From contig NZ_JPWH01000022.1 of NCBI RefSeq assembly GCF_003326755.1, positions 1 through 64,000 of the forward strand: DNA of 64,000 nt. The letters run 5' to 3'. The stretch is from Thalassospira profundimaris (GTDB lineage Bacteria > Pseudomonadota > Alphaproteobacteria > Rhodospirillales > Thalassospiraceae). A program made the position numbers and the translations under genes. Positions 49,668 to 61,302 of this stretch are shown in pieces (positions within the stretch are counted from its first letter, which is position 1; each line of letters opens with the position of its first letter). Below the pieces are notes generated by a model, which had not been told where the DNA came from, did not search any database, and was given only the letters and a program-made list of their open reading frames with translations.

Positions 49668-50678
49668 TTAGCGCCCGGTTGCCAGTTCGCTATTGGAAAC
49701 GGGAATGTCATCCATGCCCACCTTGCGCGCCCGCGCGGCATGCCAGAATTCCGGGTCCTCGGTATAGCCGTTGAATTCATCCAGATGGATGTCTTCTGGC
49801 GGTTCGGGATGGATGGTAATATCCAGGTCGGGATATTCACCCCGAATGCTGTCCATCACCTGATGGCAAATGGTATGCGCCTCGCGCATCAGCATACCGC
49901 CATCCATGATCAGTTCGATCTCGGCAAAGCGATGCACGCCCGATGACCGGGTGCGCAGGCGATGAATACCAATCACAGATTTGTGTTTCATGGTCAGTTC
50001 AATAATGCGCTGACTGTCGGATTCGGGCAGCTCCTTGTCCATCAGCACTGATACGGCCTCGCGGCCCACCTTGCCTGCCGAATAAAGCAGAAACAGCGCC
50101 ACAATGCCGCCAATCACCGGGTCGGCCCACAAAAAGCCCGATCCCACCATCAACAGGGCCACAATCACGGCCGCGTTCGCCAGAATATCCGAACTGTAAT
50201 GCAGCGAATCGGCCTCGACCGCCATTGAACCGGACATCCGCATCGCCTTGCGTTGCAGCAAAACCAGGCCAATCGTCATCACCAGCGACGCCACCATAAT
50301 ATAGATGGCTTCATTCGCCAGGCGCATCGGTTGCGGGTCCATCAGGCGCGAGGACGCCTCGGCCAGCACCAGCACCGCCGCGCCCAGCATGAACGCGGAC
50401 TGAAACAGCCCGGCCAGCGGTTCCGCCTTGCCATGCCCAAAACGGTGGTCATGGTCCGCCGGGCGCCAGGCACTGCGCACCGCCATGAAGTTGATCACGG
50501 ACGTCCCGATATCCAGCATGCTATCAATCATCGAGGAAAGCAGACTGACCGAATCGGTCATGAACCAGCCAATCGCCTTGATAACGATCAGGGTCGCAGC
50601 GATGATAATGGAGGCCGTGGTTGCCCGACGCGCCCACATTTCCCGCTGTGCAATGTCGATAACGGGACATTGGTTCAT
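49668..50678 (-). CDS. Cation diffusion facilitator (FieF/YiiP-like)
   Basis: A 336-residue divalent metal/H+ antiporter with six membrane segments and a C-terminal cytoplasmic domain. The metal site uses DSVSLLSSMIDSMLD in TM2 and VEADSLHYSSDILAN in TM5, with the binuclear DHDHRFGHGKAEPL loop. Metals exported may be Fe, Zn or Co. An upstream TTG would add 12 residues; the ATG at 50678 is favoured. The C-terminus (residues 300-336) is longer than E. coli FieF. Confidence 0.92.
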   Translation of the reverse strand: MNQCPVIDIAQREMWARRATTASIIIAATLIVIKAIGWFMTDSVSLLSSMIDSMLDIGTSVINFMAVRSAWRPADHDHRFGHGKAEPLAGLFQSAFMLGAAVLVLAEASSRLMDPQPMRLANEAIYIMVASLVMTIGLVLLQRKAMRMSGSMAVEADSLHYSSDILANAAVIVALLMVGSGFLWADPVIGGIVALFLLYSAGKVGREAVSVLMDKELPESDSQRIIELTMKHKSVIGIHRLRTRSSGVHRFAEIELIMDGGMLMREAHTICHQVMDSIRGEYPDLDITIHPEPPEDIHLDEFNGYTEDPEFWHAARARKVGMDDIPVSNSELATGR

Positions 50679-50847
50679 TGTACGACCCTTCGGTGTGGCT
50701 GATTTGGCACTCAAACTGGGTGTATATAATAATTCTATTTAATGTGCCCGTGCAAATAGCGCAAATTTGATATTCCGCAAGGTTTCCAAACTTTGCATCA
50801 CACATTATACCGGCTCGAACCTGAATATAAAGGACGCGCACGCCCCC
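50679..50847. other. Divergent intergenic region CDF / ccmF
   Basis: 169 bases with promoters for both directions. AAAGGACG at 50830-50837 is the likely ccmF ribosome site. No clear operator. Confidence 0.4.
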
Positions 50848-52842
50848 ATGATCGTTGAACTCGGACACTATGCCCTCGTACTGGCGCTGGCGATGGCCTT
50901 TGCACAGTCTACCGTGCCCTTTCTGGCCGCCGCCCGCAATGATGCCGCGCTGCTGCGCGTGGCCCCGCGGACCGCGATCGCCAGCTTTGTTCTGATCGCT
51001 TTTGCCTTTGGCGCGCTGACATATGCCTATGTCACGTCCGATTTTTCGGTTCTTAATGTGGTGGAAAACAGCCATACCGCCAAACCGCTCATTTATAAAA
51101 TCACCGGGGTCTGGGCCAATCACGAAGGCTCGATGCTGCTATGGGTCATGATCCTGGCTTTGTTTGGTGCGGCGGTCTCGGCCTTTGGTCGCAATTTGCC
51201 ACCCAGCCTGCTGGCACGTGTGGTTGGCGTTATGGGGTTGATCGCGGTTGGATTTTTGCTGTTCATCCTGCTCACCTCCAACCCTTTTGAACGCATTGCC
51301 AATCCGCCGTTGAACGGCCAGGGGATGAACCCGCTTTTGCAGGACCCGGGCATCGCCATTCATCCGCCGTTCCTGTATCTGGGCTATGTCGGTTTTTCCG
51401 TTGCCTTTGCCTTTGCCGTTGCCGCCCTGATCGAAGGGCGGGTTGACCCGGCCTGGGCACGCTGGGTCCGGCCCTGGACACTGGCAGCCTGGGTTTTTCT
51501 GACTGCGGGCATCGGCCTTGGCTCCTGGTGGTCCTATTACGAACTGGGCTGGGGCGGCTGGTGGTTCTGGGACCCGGTGGAAAACGCATCCTTCATGCCG
51601 TGGCTGGCGGGAACAGCACTTTTGCATTCGGCCATTGTGGTTGAAAAACGCGATGCGCTTAAAAGCTGGACCATCTTTCTTGCCATTATTGCCTTTTCCT
51701 TCTCGCTGCTCGGCACCTTTCTGGTGCGTTCGGGCGCGCTGACCTCGGTTCATGCCTTCGCGACCGACCCGAAACGCGGCATCTTCATTTTGGCCCTGCT
51801 GGCCCTGTCGGTTGGTGGGTCCTTTGCGCTTTATGCCTGGCGTGCGCCCACCCTTAAGGGCGGCGGGCTGTTTCAGCCGATCTCGCGCGAAGGGGCACTG
51901 GTCTTTAACAATGTGCTGCTTTCCATTGCCGCAGCAATGGTGTTTTTGGGCACGCTTTATCCGCTGTTTCTGGAAACCCTGACCGGCGAAAAAATCTCGG
52001 TCGGTGCGCCCTTTTTTGATTCCACCTTCGTGCCGATCATGACGCCGCTGATCATTGCGATGGCCATTGGTCCCTTCCTGCCTTGGAAACGGGCCGATTT
52101 GTTTGTCGCCATTGGTAAACTGAAACTGGCCATCGCCATTGTCGTGGTGACAGTTCTGGTAACGTACTGGCTATCGGGTGGTCCGGCCTTTGCCCTGTTT
52201 GGCATGGGGCTGGCAGTGTGGCTGTTTGTCGGCTCGCTTCTGGAATGGGCCGGACGGATCAAACTGTTTCGCGAACCATTGGGTAACAGTTTTCGTCGCA
52301 TGCGCAATCTGCCGCGTTCCGCACATGGCATGATGCTGGCCCATGCCGGGGTCGCCATCGTTATTGCCGGAATCACCGGCTCCCAGGCCTGGACAACCGA
52401 AAGCGTGCAGGCAATGGCGGTTGGCGACAGTGTCAAGGTTGGCAGCTACACCTTTACGCTCGATGACATCAAGGAAGTTCAGGGACCAAACTATATGGCG
52501 CGTCAGGCCCATATCACGGTCCAGCATCCGGGCGACAAAACCACCATTCTTGCCCCTGAAAAACGCATCTATACCGTTGAAGGCCAACCAACGACGGAAG
52601 CCGCCATCAAATCGGGTTTCATCGGCGATGTTTATGCCGTGCTGGGCGACCCGGATGACAATGGCACTTGGGTCACGCGCTTTTACATCAAACCAATGAT
52701 CCCCTGGATGTGGGTTGGTGGACTGATAATGGTGGCGGGTGGCCTGTTGTCGCTCTCGGACCGGCGCTATCGCGTGGGAGCGCCCAACCGGTCGCGCAAA
52801 AAAGCCGCCAAAACCGGCCCGACGGCCCAACCGGCCGAATAA
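50848..52842 (+). CDS. ccmF: Cytochrome c heme lyase subunit CcmF
   Basis: A 664-residue inner-membrane protein that attaches heme to apocytochrome c. The tryptophan-rich WWD motif WGGWWFWDPVENASFMPW lies near residue 235. Conserved heme-ligand histidines are expected around NHEGSML near 90 and the HSAI region near 258. About 15 membrane segments. Start 50848 gives the classic MIVELGHYAL N-terminus. It is followed by ccmI, with no ccmE upstream or ccmG/ccmH downstream. Confidence 0.96.
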   Translation: MIVELGHYALVLALAMAFAQSTVPFLAAARNDAALLRVAPRTAIASFVLIAFAFGALTYAYVTSDFSVLNVVENSHTAKPLIYKITGVWANHEGSMLLWVMILALFGAAVSAFGRNLPPSLLARVVGVMGLIAVGFLLFILLTSNPFERIANPPLNGQGMNPLLQDPGIAIHPPFLYLGYVGFSVAFAFAVAALIEGRVDPAWARWVRPWTLAAWVFLTAGIGLGSWWSYYELGWGGWWFWDPVENASFMPWLAGTALLHSAIVVEKRDALKSWTIFLAIIAFSFSLLGTFLVRSGALTSVHAFATDPKRGIFILALLALSVGGSFALYAWRAPTLKGGGLFQPISREGALVFNNVLLSIAAAMVFLGTLYPLFLETLTGEKISVGAPFFDSTFVPIMTPLIIAMAIGPFLPWKRADLFVAIGKLKLAIAIVVVTVLVTYWLSGGPAFALFGMGLAVWLFVGSLLEWAGRIKLFREPLGNSFRRMRNLPRSAHGMMLAHAGVAIVIAGITGSQAWTTESVQAMAVGDSVKVGSYTFTLDDIKEVQGPNYMARQAHITVQHPGDKTTILAPEKRIYTVEGQPTTEAAIKSGFIGDVYAVLGDPDDNGTWVTRFYIKPMIPWMWVGGLIMVAGGLLSLSDRRYRVGAPNRSRKKAAKTGPTAQPAE

Positions 52843-52875
52843 CCGGCAAAAACGAACACAGGATACCCTTTACCC

Positions 52876-54168
52876 ATGACCGTCTGGATTGTTTTTGCCC
52901 TCGTTACCCTGGCTGTTGCAGGCTATGTGCTGTGGCCTGTTATGGCTGGAACCCGTCGTGGTTCGTCCGCCGCCGGGGATGAAACCGCTGATCAGAAAAC
53001 CGTGCCATCCTCTACCCGGTCCGACCTGTCCGACCAGGATGAATTGCAACGGGACCTGAGCGTTTACCGCGACCAGCTTGCCGAAATTAACCGCGACATC
53101 GAACGCGGCGTGTTAAATGCCGAACAGGCCGATGCCGCCCGGATCGAGGTCCAGCGCCGGATTCTAGCCACCGACCAGCGCATTCAGGCGCGGGCAAAAA
53201 AACGCACCGGCAAAAAAACCGGTACCTTTGCCCGGCCGGTGGCCGTTGCCCTGATATTAATCAGCCTGATTGGCGGGCTGGGGCTTTATCTTGATCTGGG
53301 CCACCCAGCCCTGCCCGACCGCCCGATTGCCCAGCGTAGCGACGAAATCCTGGCAGCGCGAAATGCCCGGCTGCAAAATAACGAACGCGAACAGGCCCTG
53401 CGCAAGGCGGTTGCCGACCTGTCAAACAAGTTGATCCAAAATCCCGGCAATATTGAAAACTGGGAAATGCTGGGTAACAGCCTGATGGCGCTGAACCGCC
53501 CGCAGGAGGCCCAAACCGCCTTTCTGGAAGCCGTTAAACTCTCCAATCGTGACGGGGCCTATCTTGCCATGTATGCAGAGGCCATTATTCGTGCCAGCGA
53601 CGGCCAGGTCACGGCAGCCGCCCGGGGCGCCCTGGAAGAAGCGGCAAAATCGGGCAATCATAACCCGCGTATCGCCTTTTACCTTGGCGTGGCCGACCTG
53701 CAACAGGGCCAGACCCAGGCCGCCCTGGAACGCTGGATTGCGCTGGCAAACAGCGCCCCGGCCGATGCCTCCTGGTTGCCATTGGTTGTTCGCCAGATCG
53801 AACAGACGGCAACCGCCAGCGGCATTGACATCTCTGGCCGGTTAAAACTGCCTTCTGTCACGACACCCCCGGCGATTGCCGGCAATGCCGGCCCCTCGCA
53901 GGAGGATATGAAGGCCGCCGCCGAGATGACACCCGAAGAACGCCGCAAAATGATTGAAGGCATGGTCGACCGGCTTGCATCAAAGCTTGCGGAAAACCCG
54001 CAAGACCCCGATGGATGGGCACGGCTGATGCGCGCCTATATGGTCATGGGCATGAAAGACAAGGCACAGGAAAGTTATCAACAGGCGCAAACTGCGCTTA
54101 AAGACAACAAACCGGCCCTGGCCCAGCTTGCCGCCCTGGCAGACCAGGTGGGACTGACCACCAATTAG
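52876..54168 (+). CDS. ccmI: c-type cytochrome biogenesis protein CcmI
   Basis: A 430-residue apocytochrome chaperone. Two membrane segments (residues 3-22 and about 118-138) flank a cytoplasmic loop with the conserved YRDQLAEINRDIERGVLNAEQADAARIEVQRRIL. The periplasmic part contains TPR-like repeats (IENWEMLGNSLMALNRPQEAQTAFLEAVKL) that bind apocytochrome c. It works with CcmF and CcmH. The 34-base gap suggests co-transcription with ccmF. Confidence 0.93.
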   Translation: MTVWIVFALVTLAVAGYVLWPVMAGTRRGSSAAGDETADQKTVPSSTRSDLSDQDELQRDLSVYRDQLAEINRDIERGVLNAEQADAARIEVQRRILATDQRIQARAKKRTGKKTGTFARPVAVALILISLIGGLGLYLDLGHPALPDRPIAQRSDEILAARNARLQNNEREQALRKAVADLSNKLIQNPGNIENWEMLGNSLMALNRPQEAQTAFLEAVKLSNRDGAYLAMYAEAIIRASDGQVTAAARGALEEAAKSGNHNPRIAFYLGVADLQQGQTQAALERWIALANSAPADASWLPLVVRQIEQTATASGIDISGRLKLPSVTTPPAIAGNAGPSQEDMKAAAEMTPEERRKMIEGMVDRLASKLAENPQDPDGWARLMRAYMVMGMKDKAQESYQQAQTALKDNKPALAQLAALADQVGLTTN

Positions 54169-54773
54169 GCAACATCGCCTTCATTGCTGCAAAACGATCC
54201 GGTTTCAGACACGCTTCCATCATATGGAATGACGCGTTTTGCCAAGTGTCTTTTTCTGTCCCGCCAGAAGAAGATCGTACAGCCGTACAGTGCCGGGATC
54301 AAAGAGTCTGAACGCTGTGGGGGCCAAAGATGCACCGGCCCAAAGGGTGGTGTTTGTCGTCGTTTCGGCTTCGTCTTCGTCCCCGGTTTGAACGGGGATC
54401 CTGCGGGTTATACCTTGTCAAACTGTACCCAACGCGCCCCAAACTGTATCAACCGAAAAGGGCTGGATCGACCAGGAGTTCCTGCAGTAGCTGTCGATAC
54501 GACTCCTGCAAGGTACAAGCAAACCCTCCGTATAAGGGGACCTGTTTTAAAACGCCTCAGACATGCCGAATGAAAAAAAGCATCTTTCACCTGCACGTAT
54601 TTCGTACTTTTATTTCATAAAAGCGAAAAAAAGTCGTCTTTTGGCACTTAGCGACTAAATTGAAAACGACAATCAAAAACGGTTACCCTATAAATATTCG
54701 GCGATGCTATAGTCTAGTTTAGGCTGATACTAGCTTTCCGGGGTACAGGGCTTGTTCGCAAGGATAATAAAAC
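54169..54773. other. Structured intergenic region before the CheY-like gene
   Basis: 605 bases with several inverted repeats on the plus strand: GTCCCCG/CGGGGAT (about 54379-54401), CAGGAGT/ACTCCTG around 54473-54508, GGGGCC/CGGCCC near 54320-54341, and CTAGT/ACTAG at about 54715-54734. An open frame from 54184 to 54573 is cysteine-rich but unlike any protein I know. A small RNA or long leader is more likely than a protein. Confidence 0.45.
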
Positions 54774-55220
54774 ATGAGAAGCATGTCATCGGTAAAAACG
54801 GCAAGCGATTTATTGCTGATAGAAGATAATCCCGGTGATGCACGCCTTGTCGAGGAAGCCCTCAAGGAATTTTCCCGTCCGGTGAACCTGCATCACGTCA
54901 AGGATGGCATCACCGCGTTGCAATTTCTCCAGCAGGACGGACAATATCGCAATGCGCCACGACCAAAGCTTATCCTGCTGGATTTGAACATGCCGCGCAA
55001 GGATGGCCGCGAAATGCTGCGTGAAATCCGCAATGACCCGGCATCGTCCAGCATCCCCGTTATCGTACTCACTACATCGGCCGCCGAACGCGATGTCGAT
55101 CTGTGCTATGCCGCCGGGGCCAATTGCTATTTGCGCAAACCGGTCGATGTCATTGAATTTATCGATCTGATGAAAATGATCGAAACCTTCTGGCTCGATA
55201 CGGCACTTACGCCTTCATAA
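54774..55220 (+). CDS. CheY-like single-domain response regulator (Rcp1 type)
   Basis: A 148-residue receiver domain without an output domain. Acidic pocket E17/D18, phosphoacceptor D70 (ILLDLNMPRKDG), the LTTS switch threonine and the KP lysine (YLRKPVD) are all intact. The IEDNPGDARLVEEALKE start and the insert after helix 2 are typical of the Rcp1-type receivers that pair with bacteriophytochromes. No histidine kinase is adjacent. It ends at a terminator shared with atpC. Confidence 0.94.
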   Translation: MRSMSSVKTASDLLLIEDNPGDARLVEEALKEFSRPVNLHHVKDGITALQFLQQDGQYRNAPRPKLILLDLNMPRKDGREMLREIRNDPASSSIPVIVLTTSAAERDVDLCYAAGANCYLRKPVDVIEFIDLMKMIETFWLDTALTPS

Positions 55221-55308
55221 TCACGAAATACCGCCAAAATAACAACAATCAATCGCGTGCAGGCGCTTCAAACGGCAAAAACACTTAACAAGTGCCCGGT
55301 TGTCACAC

Positions 55309-55344
55309 AAAAAGGGCCGCCATCGTTTGATAGCGGCCCTTTTT
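55309..55344. terminator. Bidirectional terminator between the response regulator and atpC
   Basis: AAAAAGGGCCGC (55309-55320) pairs with GCGGCCCTTTTT (55333-55344). It ends both the response regulator and the atp operon. Confidence 0.9.
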
Positions 55345-55360
55345 AAAACAATGCAACCGA

Positions 55361-55765
55361 TCAGTTCGTCAAGGCGGTGATCAGTGCAGCGGCAATTTCA
55401 ACATCACGTTCGGCATTGGCCTTTTCGTGAGGCGTCTTTGCAGCCTCGAACGCTGCCTTTGCGGCTTCCAGACGGGTCTGTGCTTCATCTGCCTTGATGT
55501 CGGCAATTGAAACGGCTTCTTCCGCCAGGATGGTGCAACGCTCGGGGTTAACCTCGGCAACACCGCCAGCTACAAAAATGCGTTCCGAAACCTTGCCACC
55601 CATATAGATGTCAATGACGCCCGGACGAATGGTCGAGATCAGCGGTGCATGCTTGGGCAGTACACCAAAGTTCCCTTCCGTGCCCGGAACGACAACCATC
55701 TCGACCGGCTCGGATTTGAGCAGGGCAGACGGTGAAACAAGTTCCAGTACAGTCGTATCAGTCAT
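55361..55765 (-). CDS. atpC: ATP synthase F1 epsilon subunit
   Basis: A 134-residue epsilon subunit of the F1 rotor stalk. The N-terminal beta sandwich is clear (LELVSPSALLKSEPVEMVVVPGTEGNFGVLPKHAPLISTIRPGVI). The C-terminal helical domain is present, with AEEAVSIADIKADEAQTRLEAAKAAFEAAK. Last gene of atpHAGDC. Confidence 0.97.
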   Translation of the reverse strand: MTDTTVLELVSPSALLKSEPVEMVVVPGTEGNFGVLPKHAPLISTIRPGVIDIYMGGKVSERIFVAGGVAEVNPERCTILAEEAVSIADIKADEAQTRLEAAKAAFEAAKTPHEKANAERDVEIAAALITALTN

Positions 55766-55806
55766 GACAGTCCTCGCTCCTTACCCGGAGGGGGACCGAA
55801 GCTGCC

Positions 55807-57258
<1,452 letters not shown>

Positions 57259-57276
57259 TTAGTTCCTGCGACCCGC

Positions 57277-58173
57277 TTACAAAGCCTCGGCGCCGGAAAT
57301 GATTTCAATCAGTTCGTTGGTGATCTGCGCCTGACGTGAGCGGTTATACTGGATGCTCAGTCGGTCGATCATATCGCCGGCATTGCGGGTTGCGTTATCC
57401 ATTGCGGACATCCGCGCACCGTGTTCCGAAGCACTGCTTTCCAGCATGGCCCCGAAAATCTGGACGCCAACATTACGTGGCAGCAAGTCTGCCAGAATGG
57501 CTTCTTCCGACGGTTCATATTCATAAATCGCCGAAGCACCTTTTCCGTCAGCTTCCTGGTTGTCTTCCTGTGCCTCACCGGCAAAGGGAACCAGTTGCTG
57601 TTCTGTCACCACCTGCGAAATCGCCGACACGAATTTGTTGTAGAAAATCGTGCAAACGTCGAATTCGCCGTTATCGAACAGCTCCAGAACCTTGTCTGCA
57701 ACCGCGGAAGCCTCGGAAAAATCAATTCCCTTTTTGCCTTCAATACCGGAATAGCGCGCGATAATCGCATCGCCATTGTCGCGTTTGAGGGCATCGGCAC
57801 CCTTGCGGCCAACACAGATAATCTTGACCGTTTTGCCGTCGGCTTTCAGTGCGCGAATTTTCGCACGGGCCGCCTTGACGATCGAAGCGTTAAAACCGCC
57901 GCAAAGACCACGATCAGCGGTGAAAACAACCATCAGATGGGTGTCTTCCCGGCCGGTCCCCGACAACAGTTTCGGCGCTCCCTGCGAACCACCAACCGCA
58001 GCAGCAAGCCGTCCCAGCATCGTCCCCATGCGTTCAGCATAGGGACGGGCTGCTTCGGCTGCATCCTGCGAGCGACGGAGCTTGGACGCGGCCACCATCT
58101 TCATCGCCGAGGTAATCTTCCTCGTCGATTTGACGCTGGCAATGCGCGAGCGCAAGTCCTTCAAACTAGCCAT
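57277..58173 (-). CDS. atpG: ATP synthase F1 gamma subunit
   Basis: A 298-residue central stalk. The N-terminal coil [32 protein letters not shown] and the C-terminal coil [46 protein letters not shown] are canonical. Located between atpA and atpD, as always. Confidence 0.98.
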   Translation of the reverse strand: MASLKDLRSRIASVKSTRKITSAMKMVAASKLRRSQDAAEAARPYAERMGTMLGRLAAAVGGSQGAPKLLSGTGREDTHLMVVFTADRGLCGGFNASIVKAARAKIRALKADGKTVKIICVGRKGADALKRDNGDAIIARYSGIEGKKGIDFSEASAVADKVLELFDNGEFDVCTIFYNKFVSAISQVVTEQQLVPFAGEAQEDNQEADGKGASAIYEYEPSEEAILADLLPRNVGVQIFGAMLESSASEHGARMSAMDNATRNAGDMIDRLSIQYNRSRQAQITNELIEIISGAEAL

Positions 58174-58205
58174 TGCGTTTCCTCCTTCGCCTAAAGTTCA
58201 GACTT

Positions 58206-59738
58206 TTACGCGAAGGTCTTCGCGAACTTGTCGAGGAACGCCTTCAGTTTTGCTTCGCTGTCAGCCGACAGGACCTTTTCGGTGCGGATCGCATCGAGAA
58301 TGTCTGCGCCAGCAGAACGGATTTCCGAGAGGAACTGTTCTTCAAACGCACGGACCTGCGAAACAGAGATCGCATCGAGATAGCCTTTAACACCGGCATA
58401 AATCACGACAACCTGCTCTTCAACCTTGAGCGGCGAGTATTGCGGCTGCTTGAGCAGCTCGGTCAGACGCGCGCCACGGGCCAGGAGCTTCTGGGTTGCC
58501 GGATCAAGGTCCGATGCGAACTGTGCAAATGCTTCCATTTCACGATACTGGGCGAGCTCGAGCTTGATCGAACCGGCAACCTGTTTCATTGCCTTGATCT
58601 GTGCCGAGGAACCCACACGCGAAACCGACAGACCCACGTTCACAGCCGGGCGAACGCCCTTGTAGAACAGGTCGGTTTCAAGGAAGATCTGACCGTCGGT
58701 GATCGAGATCACGTTGGTCGGAATAAAGGCCGAAACGTCGTTGCCCTGGGTTTCGATAACCGGCAGAGCGGTCAGCGAGCCAGCGCCGTTTTCGTCATTC
58801 ATCTTGGCCGCACGTTCCAGCAGACGGGAGTGCAGATAGAACACGTCGCCCGGGAAGGCTTCACGTCCCGGCGGACGACGGAGCAGCAGCGACATCTGAC
58901 GATAAGCCACAGCCTGTTTGGACAGGTCATCATAGAAGATGGTGGCGTGCATGCCGTTGTCGCGGAAATATTCACCCATTGCACAGGCAACGAACGGTGC
59001 CAGGAACTGCATCGGTGCCGGGTCCGAAGCGGTCGCTGCGACGATGATGGTGTTTTCCATCGCGCCACGCTCTTCAAGAACCTTGACCACCTGGGCAACG
59101 GTCGAACGCTTCTGACCAACAGCAACATAGATGCAGAACATCTTGTCGCTGTCAGAAGCAGCGGCGTCGTTCACCGGCTTCTGGTTCAGGATGGTGTCAA
59201 CGATGATGGCGGTCTTGCCGGTCTGGCGGTCGCCAATGATCAGCTCACGCTGGCCACGTCCGATCGGAATCAGCGAGTCGATCGACTTGATACCGGTCTG
59301 GACAGGTTCATGAACCGATTTACGCGGGATGATGCCCGGTGCCTTGACGTCAGCAAGGCGGCGTTCGGACGCCTTCAGGTCGCCCTTGCCGTCAATCGGA
59401 TTGCCCAGCGCGTCAACAACGCGACCCAGCAGTTCCTTGCCAACCGGCACGTCAACGATGGCGCCGGTACGTTTTACCTGGTCGCCTTCTTTGATCGTAC
59501 GGTCAGAACCGAAAATAACGATACCGACATTGTCTTCTTCCAGGTTCAGGGCCATGCCCTTAATTCCGCCGGGGAAGTCGACCAGTTCACCAGCCTGAAC
59601 ATTGTCAAGGCCATGAACACGGGCAATACCGTCACCAACAGAAAGAACCTGGCCGACTTCGGCCACTTCGGCTTCAGCGCCAAAATTGGCAATCTGATCC
59701 TTGAGAATAGCGGAGATCTCCGCGGCGCGGATTTCCAT
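58206..59738 (-). CDS. atpA: ATP synthase F1 alpha subunit
   Basis: A 510-residue non-catalytic nucleotide-binding subunit. P-loop [10 protein letters not shown] near residue 168, the DEFA-like region replaced by [13 protein letters not shown] near 267, and [22 protein letters not shown]. Its ATG shares a base with the atpH stop (TGATG), so translation is coupled. Confidence 0.98.
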   Translation of the reverse strand: MEIRAAEISAILKDQIANFGAEAEVAEVGQVLSVGDGIARVHGLDNVQAGELVDFPGGIKGMALNLEEDNVGIVIFGSDRTIKEGDQVKRTGAIVDVPVGKELLGRVVDALGNPIDGKGDLKASERRLADVKAPGIIPRKSVHEPVQTGIKSIDSLIPIGRGQRELIIGDRQTGKTAIIVDTILNQKPVNDAAASDSDKMFCIYVAVGQKRSTVAQVVKVLEERGAMENTIIVAATASDPAPMQFLAPFVACAMGEYFRDNGMHATIFYDDLSKQAVAYRQMSLLLRRPPGREAFPGDVFYLHSRLLERAAKMNDENGAGSLTALPVIETQGNDVSAFIPTNVISITDGQIFLETDLFYKGVRPAVNVGLSVSRVGSSAQIKAMKQVAGSIKLELAQYREMEAFAQFASDLDPATQKLLARGARLTELLKQPQYSPLKVEEQVVVIYAGVKGYLDAISVSQVRAFEEQFLSEIRSAGADILDAIRTEKVLSADSEAKLKAFLDKFAKTFA

Positions 59739-60295
59739 CACGCAACCCCTTTCATAGCGAGCTCGAGCTTCTGCAATTTGGTACGAAGCGAGGCATCAAA
59801 AACCCGGGAACCGACCTTGACGACAAGGCCGCCAAGAACCGCCGGATCGACATTCAGGTCCACTTTAACAGTGGCACCGACTACTTCCTTAAGAGCGCCG
59901 GTAACGGCTTCGATCTGCTCGTCCTTTAACGCGGTCGCCGAAGTCACCTGGGCGGTCACTTCGCCACGATGGGCGGAGAGCATGGAAAGGTAAGCTTTGA
60001 TTACGCCCGGCAGGACGAACAGGCGCCGTTTCTGACACAGAAGGCCAACCGTTTTCTTGGTCAGCTCGGAAATACCGAGCTTGTCAAGAAGGGCTGCCAT
60101 AGCATTCGCCTGCACATCCCGGGAAATCACGGGACTACGGAGCACATTACGCAGATCATCGCTTTCGACGATGGCCTGGTCGAGCAATTCAAGATCGCCT
60201 TTCACCACATCAAGCTGGTCAGCCGAGGAGGCCAACTCAAAAAGTGCAGTTGCATAACGTCCTTGCAGCCCGGTCGCGGCAGTATTTTGGGACAC
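59738..60295 (-). CDS. atpH: ATP synthase F1 delta subunit
   Basis: A 185-residue delta (OSCP) subunit that joins F1 to the peripheral stalk. [11 protein letters not shown] near residue 12 and [27 protein letters not shown] at the C-terminus are typical. Starts with GTG at 60295, with GAGGG upstream. First gene of atpHAGDC; no F0 genes are present. Confidence 0.96.
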   Translation of the reverse strand: MSQNTAATGLQGRYATALFELASSADQLDVVKGDLELLDQAIVESDDLRNVLRSPVISRDVQANAMAALLDKLGISELTKKTVGLLCQKRRLFVLPGVIKAYLSMLSAHRGEVTAQVTSATALKDEQIEAVTGALKEVVGATVKVDLNVDPAVLGGLVVKVGSRVFDASLRTKLQKLELAMKGVA

Positions 60296-60775
60296 CGGTG
60301 AAAGCCCTCAATTCTGGTTATGAGAACGACTCGGATACATATAAAAAAATGATCCCCCGAAGAGATGGCCCTTCGGGAAGCGAGCGTTTGGTAGCACATG
60401 TCCCAGTAAGGAGCAACCCCCGCGCAACCGCAATTGTCACGACTTTGGCAACTCATTTCATTCCGGGGCCATCATCCTTGAAAAATCGCGGCTTTTTGCC
60501 CTTCACCCGGCATGGTTCCCGCCTATGAAAATCGTGCTTTTTTGCCCAATGCGCGACCAATTCATCGCGAATCTCGAAGATTCAGGCAAAATTATGCCAT
60601 TCACCCCGATCACCCTCGACGCAAGTGTGAACGAACACACATAATCGCCAACCTGGGCGGGAAAATTTTGCCCAAGAAAATGCACCCTTGGTCGATTCCT
60701 TTAAAAAGATTTCGTGATCGGGAATCCGTAACCATTTTCCTGCACCCCGGCCCCAGCACGTGATCGCAGACAAAA
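60296..60775. other. Upstream region of the atp operon
   Basis: 480 bases with no convincing gene. The atp promoter should lie here on the minus strand. A palindrome-like GGCGGGAAAATTTTGCCC is present near 60657-60674. I see no terminator after the MazG-like gene. Confidence 0.4.
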
Positions 60776-61072
60776 TCAAACATGCGACCCGGTACCATCG
60801 CCCTTGGACTGCCACGCACGTTTGCGGTTAATCGCCATTTTGGCATCGGTCTGTGTCTGCAAATCCAGGCCGAACTGATCAACAAGCCGATGAAGCAAAA
60901 TCATGACATCGGCACTTTCCCGGCCAACCTCCGTCACGTCGTTTTCCGCCACCGCCGCACGCAATTCCTGCATTTCCATCATGGCGCGATCCACCAGCAC
61001 CACCGGATCAGCCACCGGGCCAAAGGTTTCCTCCGCCCACCGGCAAATTGTAGCCTGATTTTCTTTTTCCAT
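60776..61072 (-). CDS. MazG-like nucleotide pyrophosphohydrolase
   Basis: A 98-residue single-domain protein with the MazG-type metal motif: EMQEL (ExxE) near residues 33-37 and ESADVMILL (ExxD) near 52-60, as in all-alpha NTP pyrophosphatases. It probably hydrolyses a non-standard or excess nucleotide triphosphate. The N-terminal ENQATICRWAEETFGP is typical of the short DUF550-like group. It lies upstream of the atp operon on the same strand, 480 bases away, and is probably separate. Confidence 0.82.
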   Translation of the reverse strand: MEKENQATICRWAEETFGPVADPVVLVDRAMMEMQELRAAVAENDVTEVGRESADVMILLHRLVDQFGLDLQTQTDAKMAINRKRAWQSKGDGTGSHV

Positions 61073-61302
61073 GCTGCCTCCTCAAAACACTCTTTCCTGG
61101 GCATAAACCATTGTCATACCGGAAAAAATGCACCGGGTAATCATGCTTTCCCCGGCCCGCATCACAGCAAATACCGGCACAAACTCGTAGCGCAACGCAG
61201 CAAATCAATCGTCATATGCCGTCGATTCTTAATACTTTTGCTCTTTATATCTTCTAAAAGTATAGGTAATAAGCAATTGATAGAAAGCCGGGAACCACCA
61301 TT

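Noticed and set aside
54184-54573. A 129-residue frame before the CheY-like gene
   Set aside because: Composition is odd and unlike known proteins, and the region is full of inverted repeats, so RNA is the better reading.
54169-54773. tmRNA, RNase P RNA or SRP RNA in this gap
   Set aside because: None of the conserved cores of these RNAs was seen.
58173-59993. A 606-residue plus-strand frame opposite atpA
   Set aside because: Same reason: atpA is beyond doubt, and this frame has no recognisable protein features.
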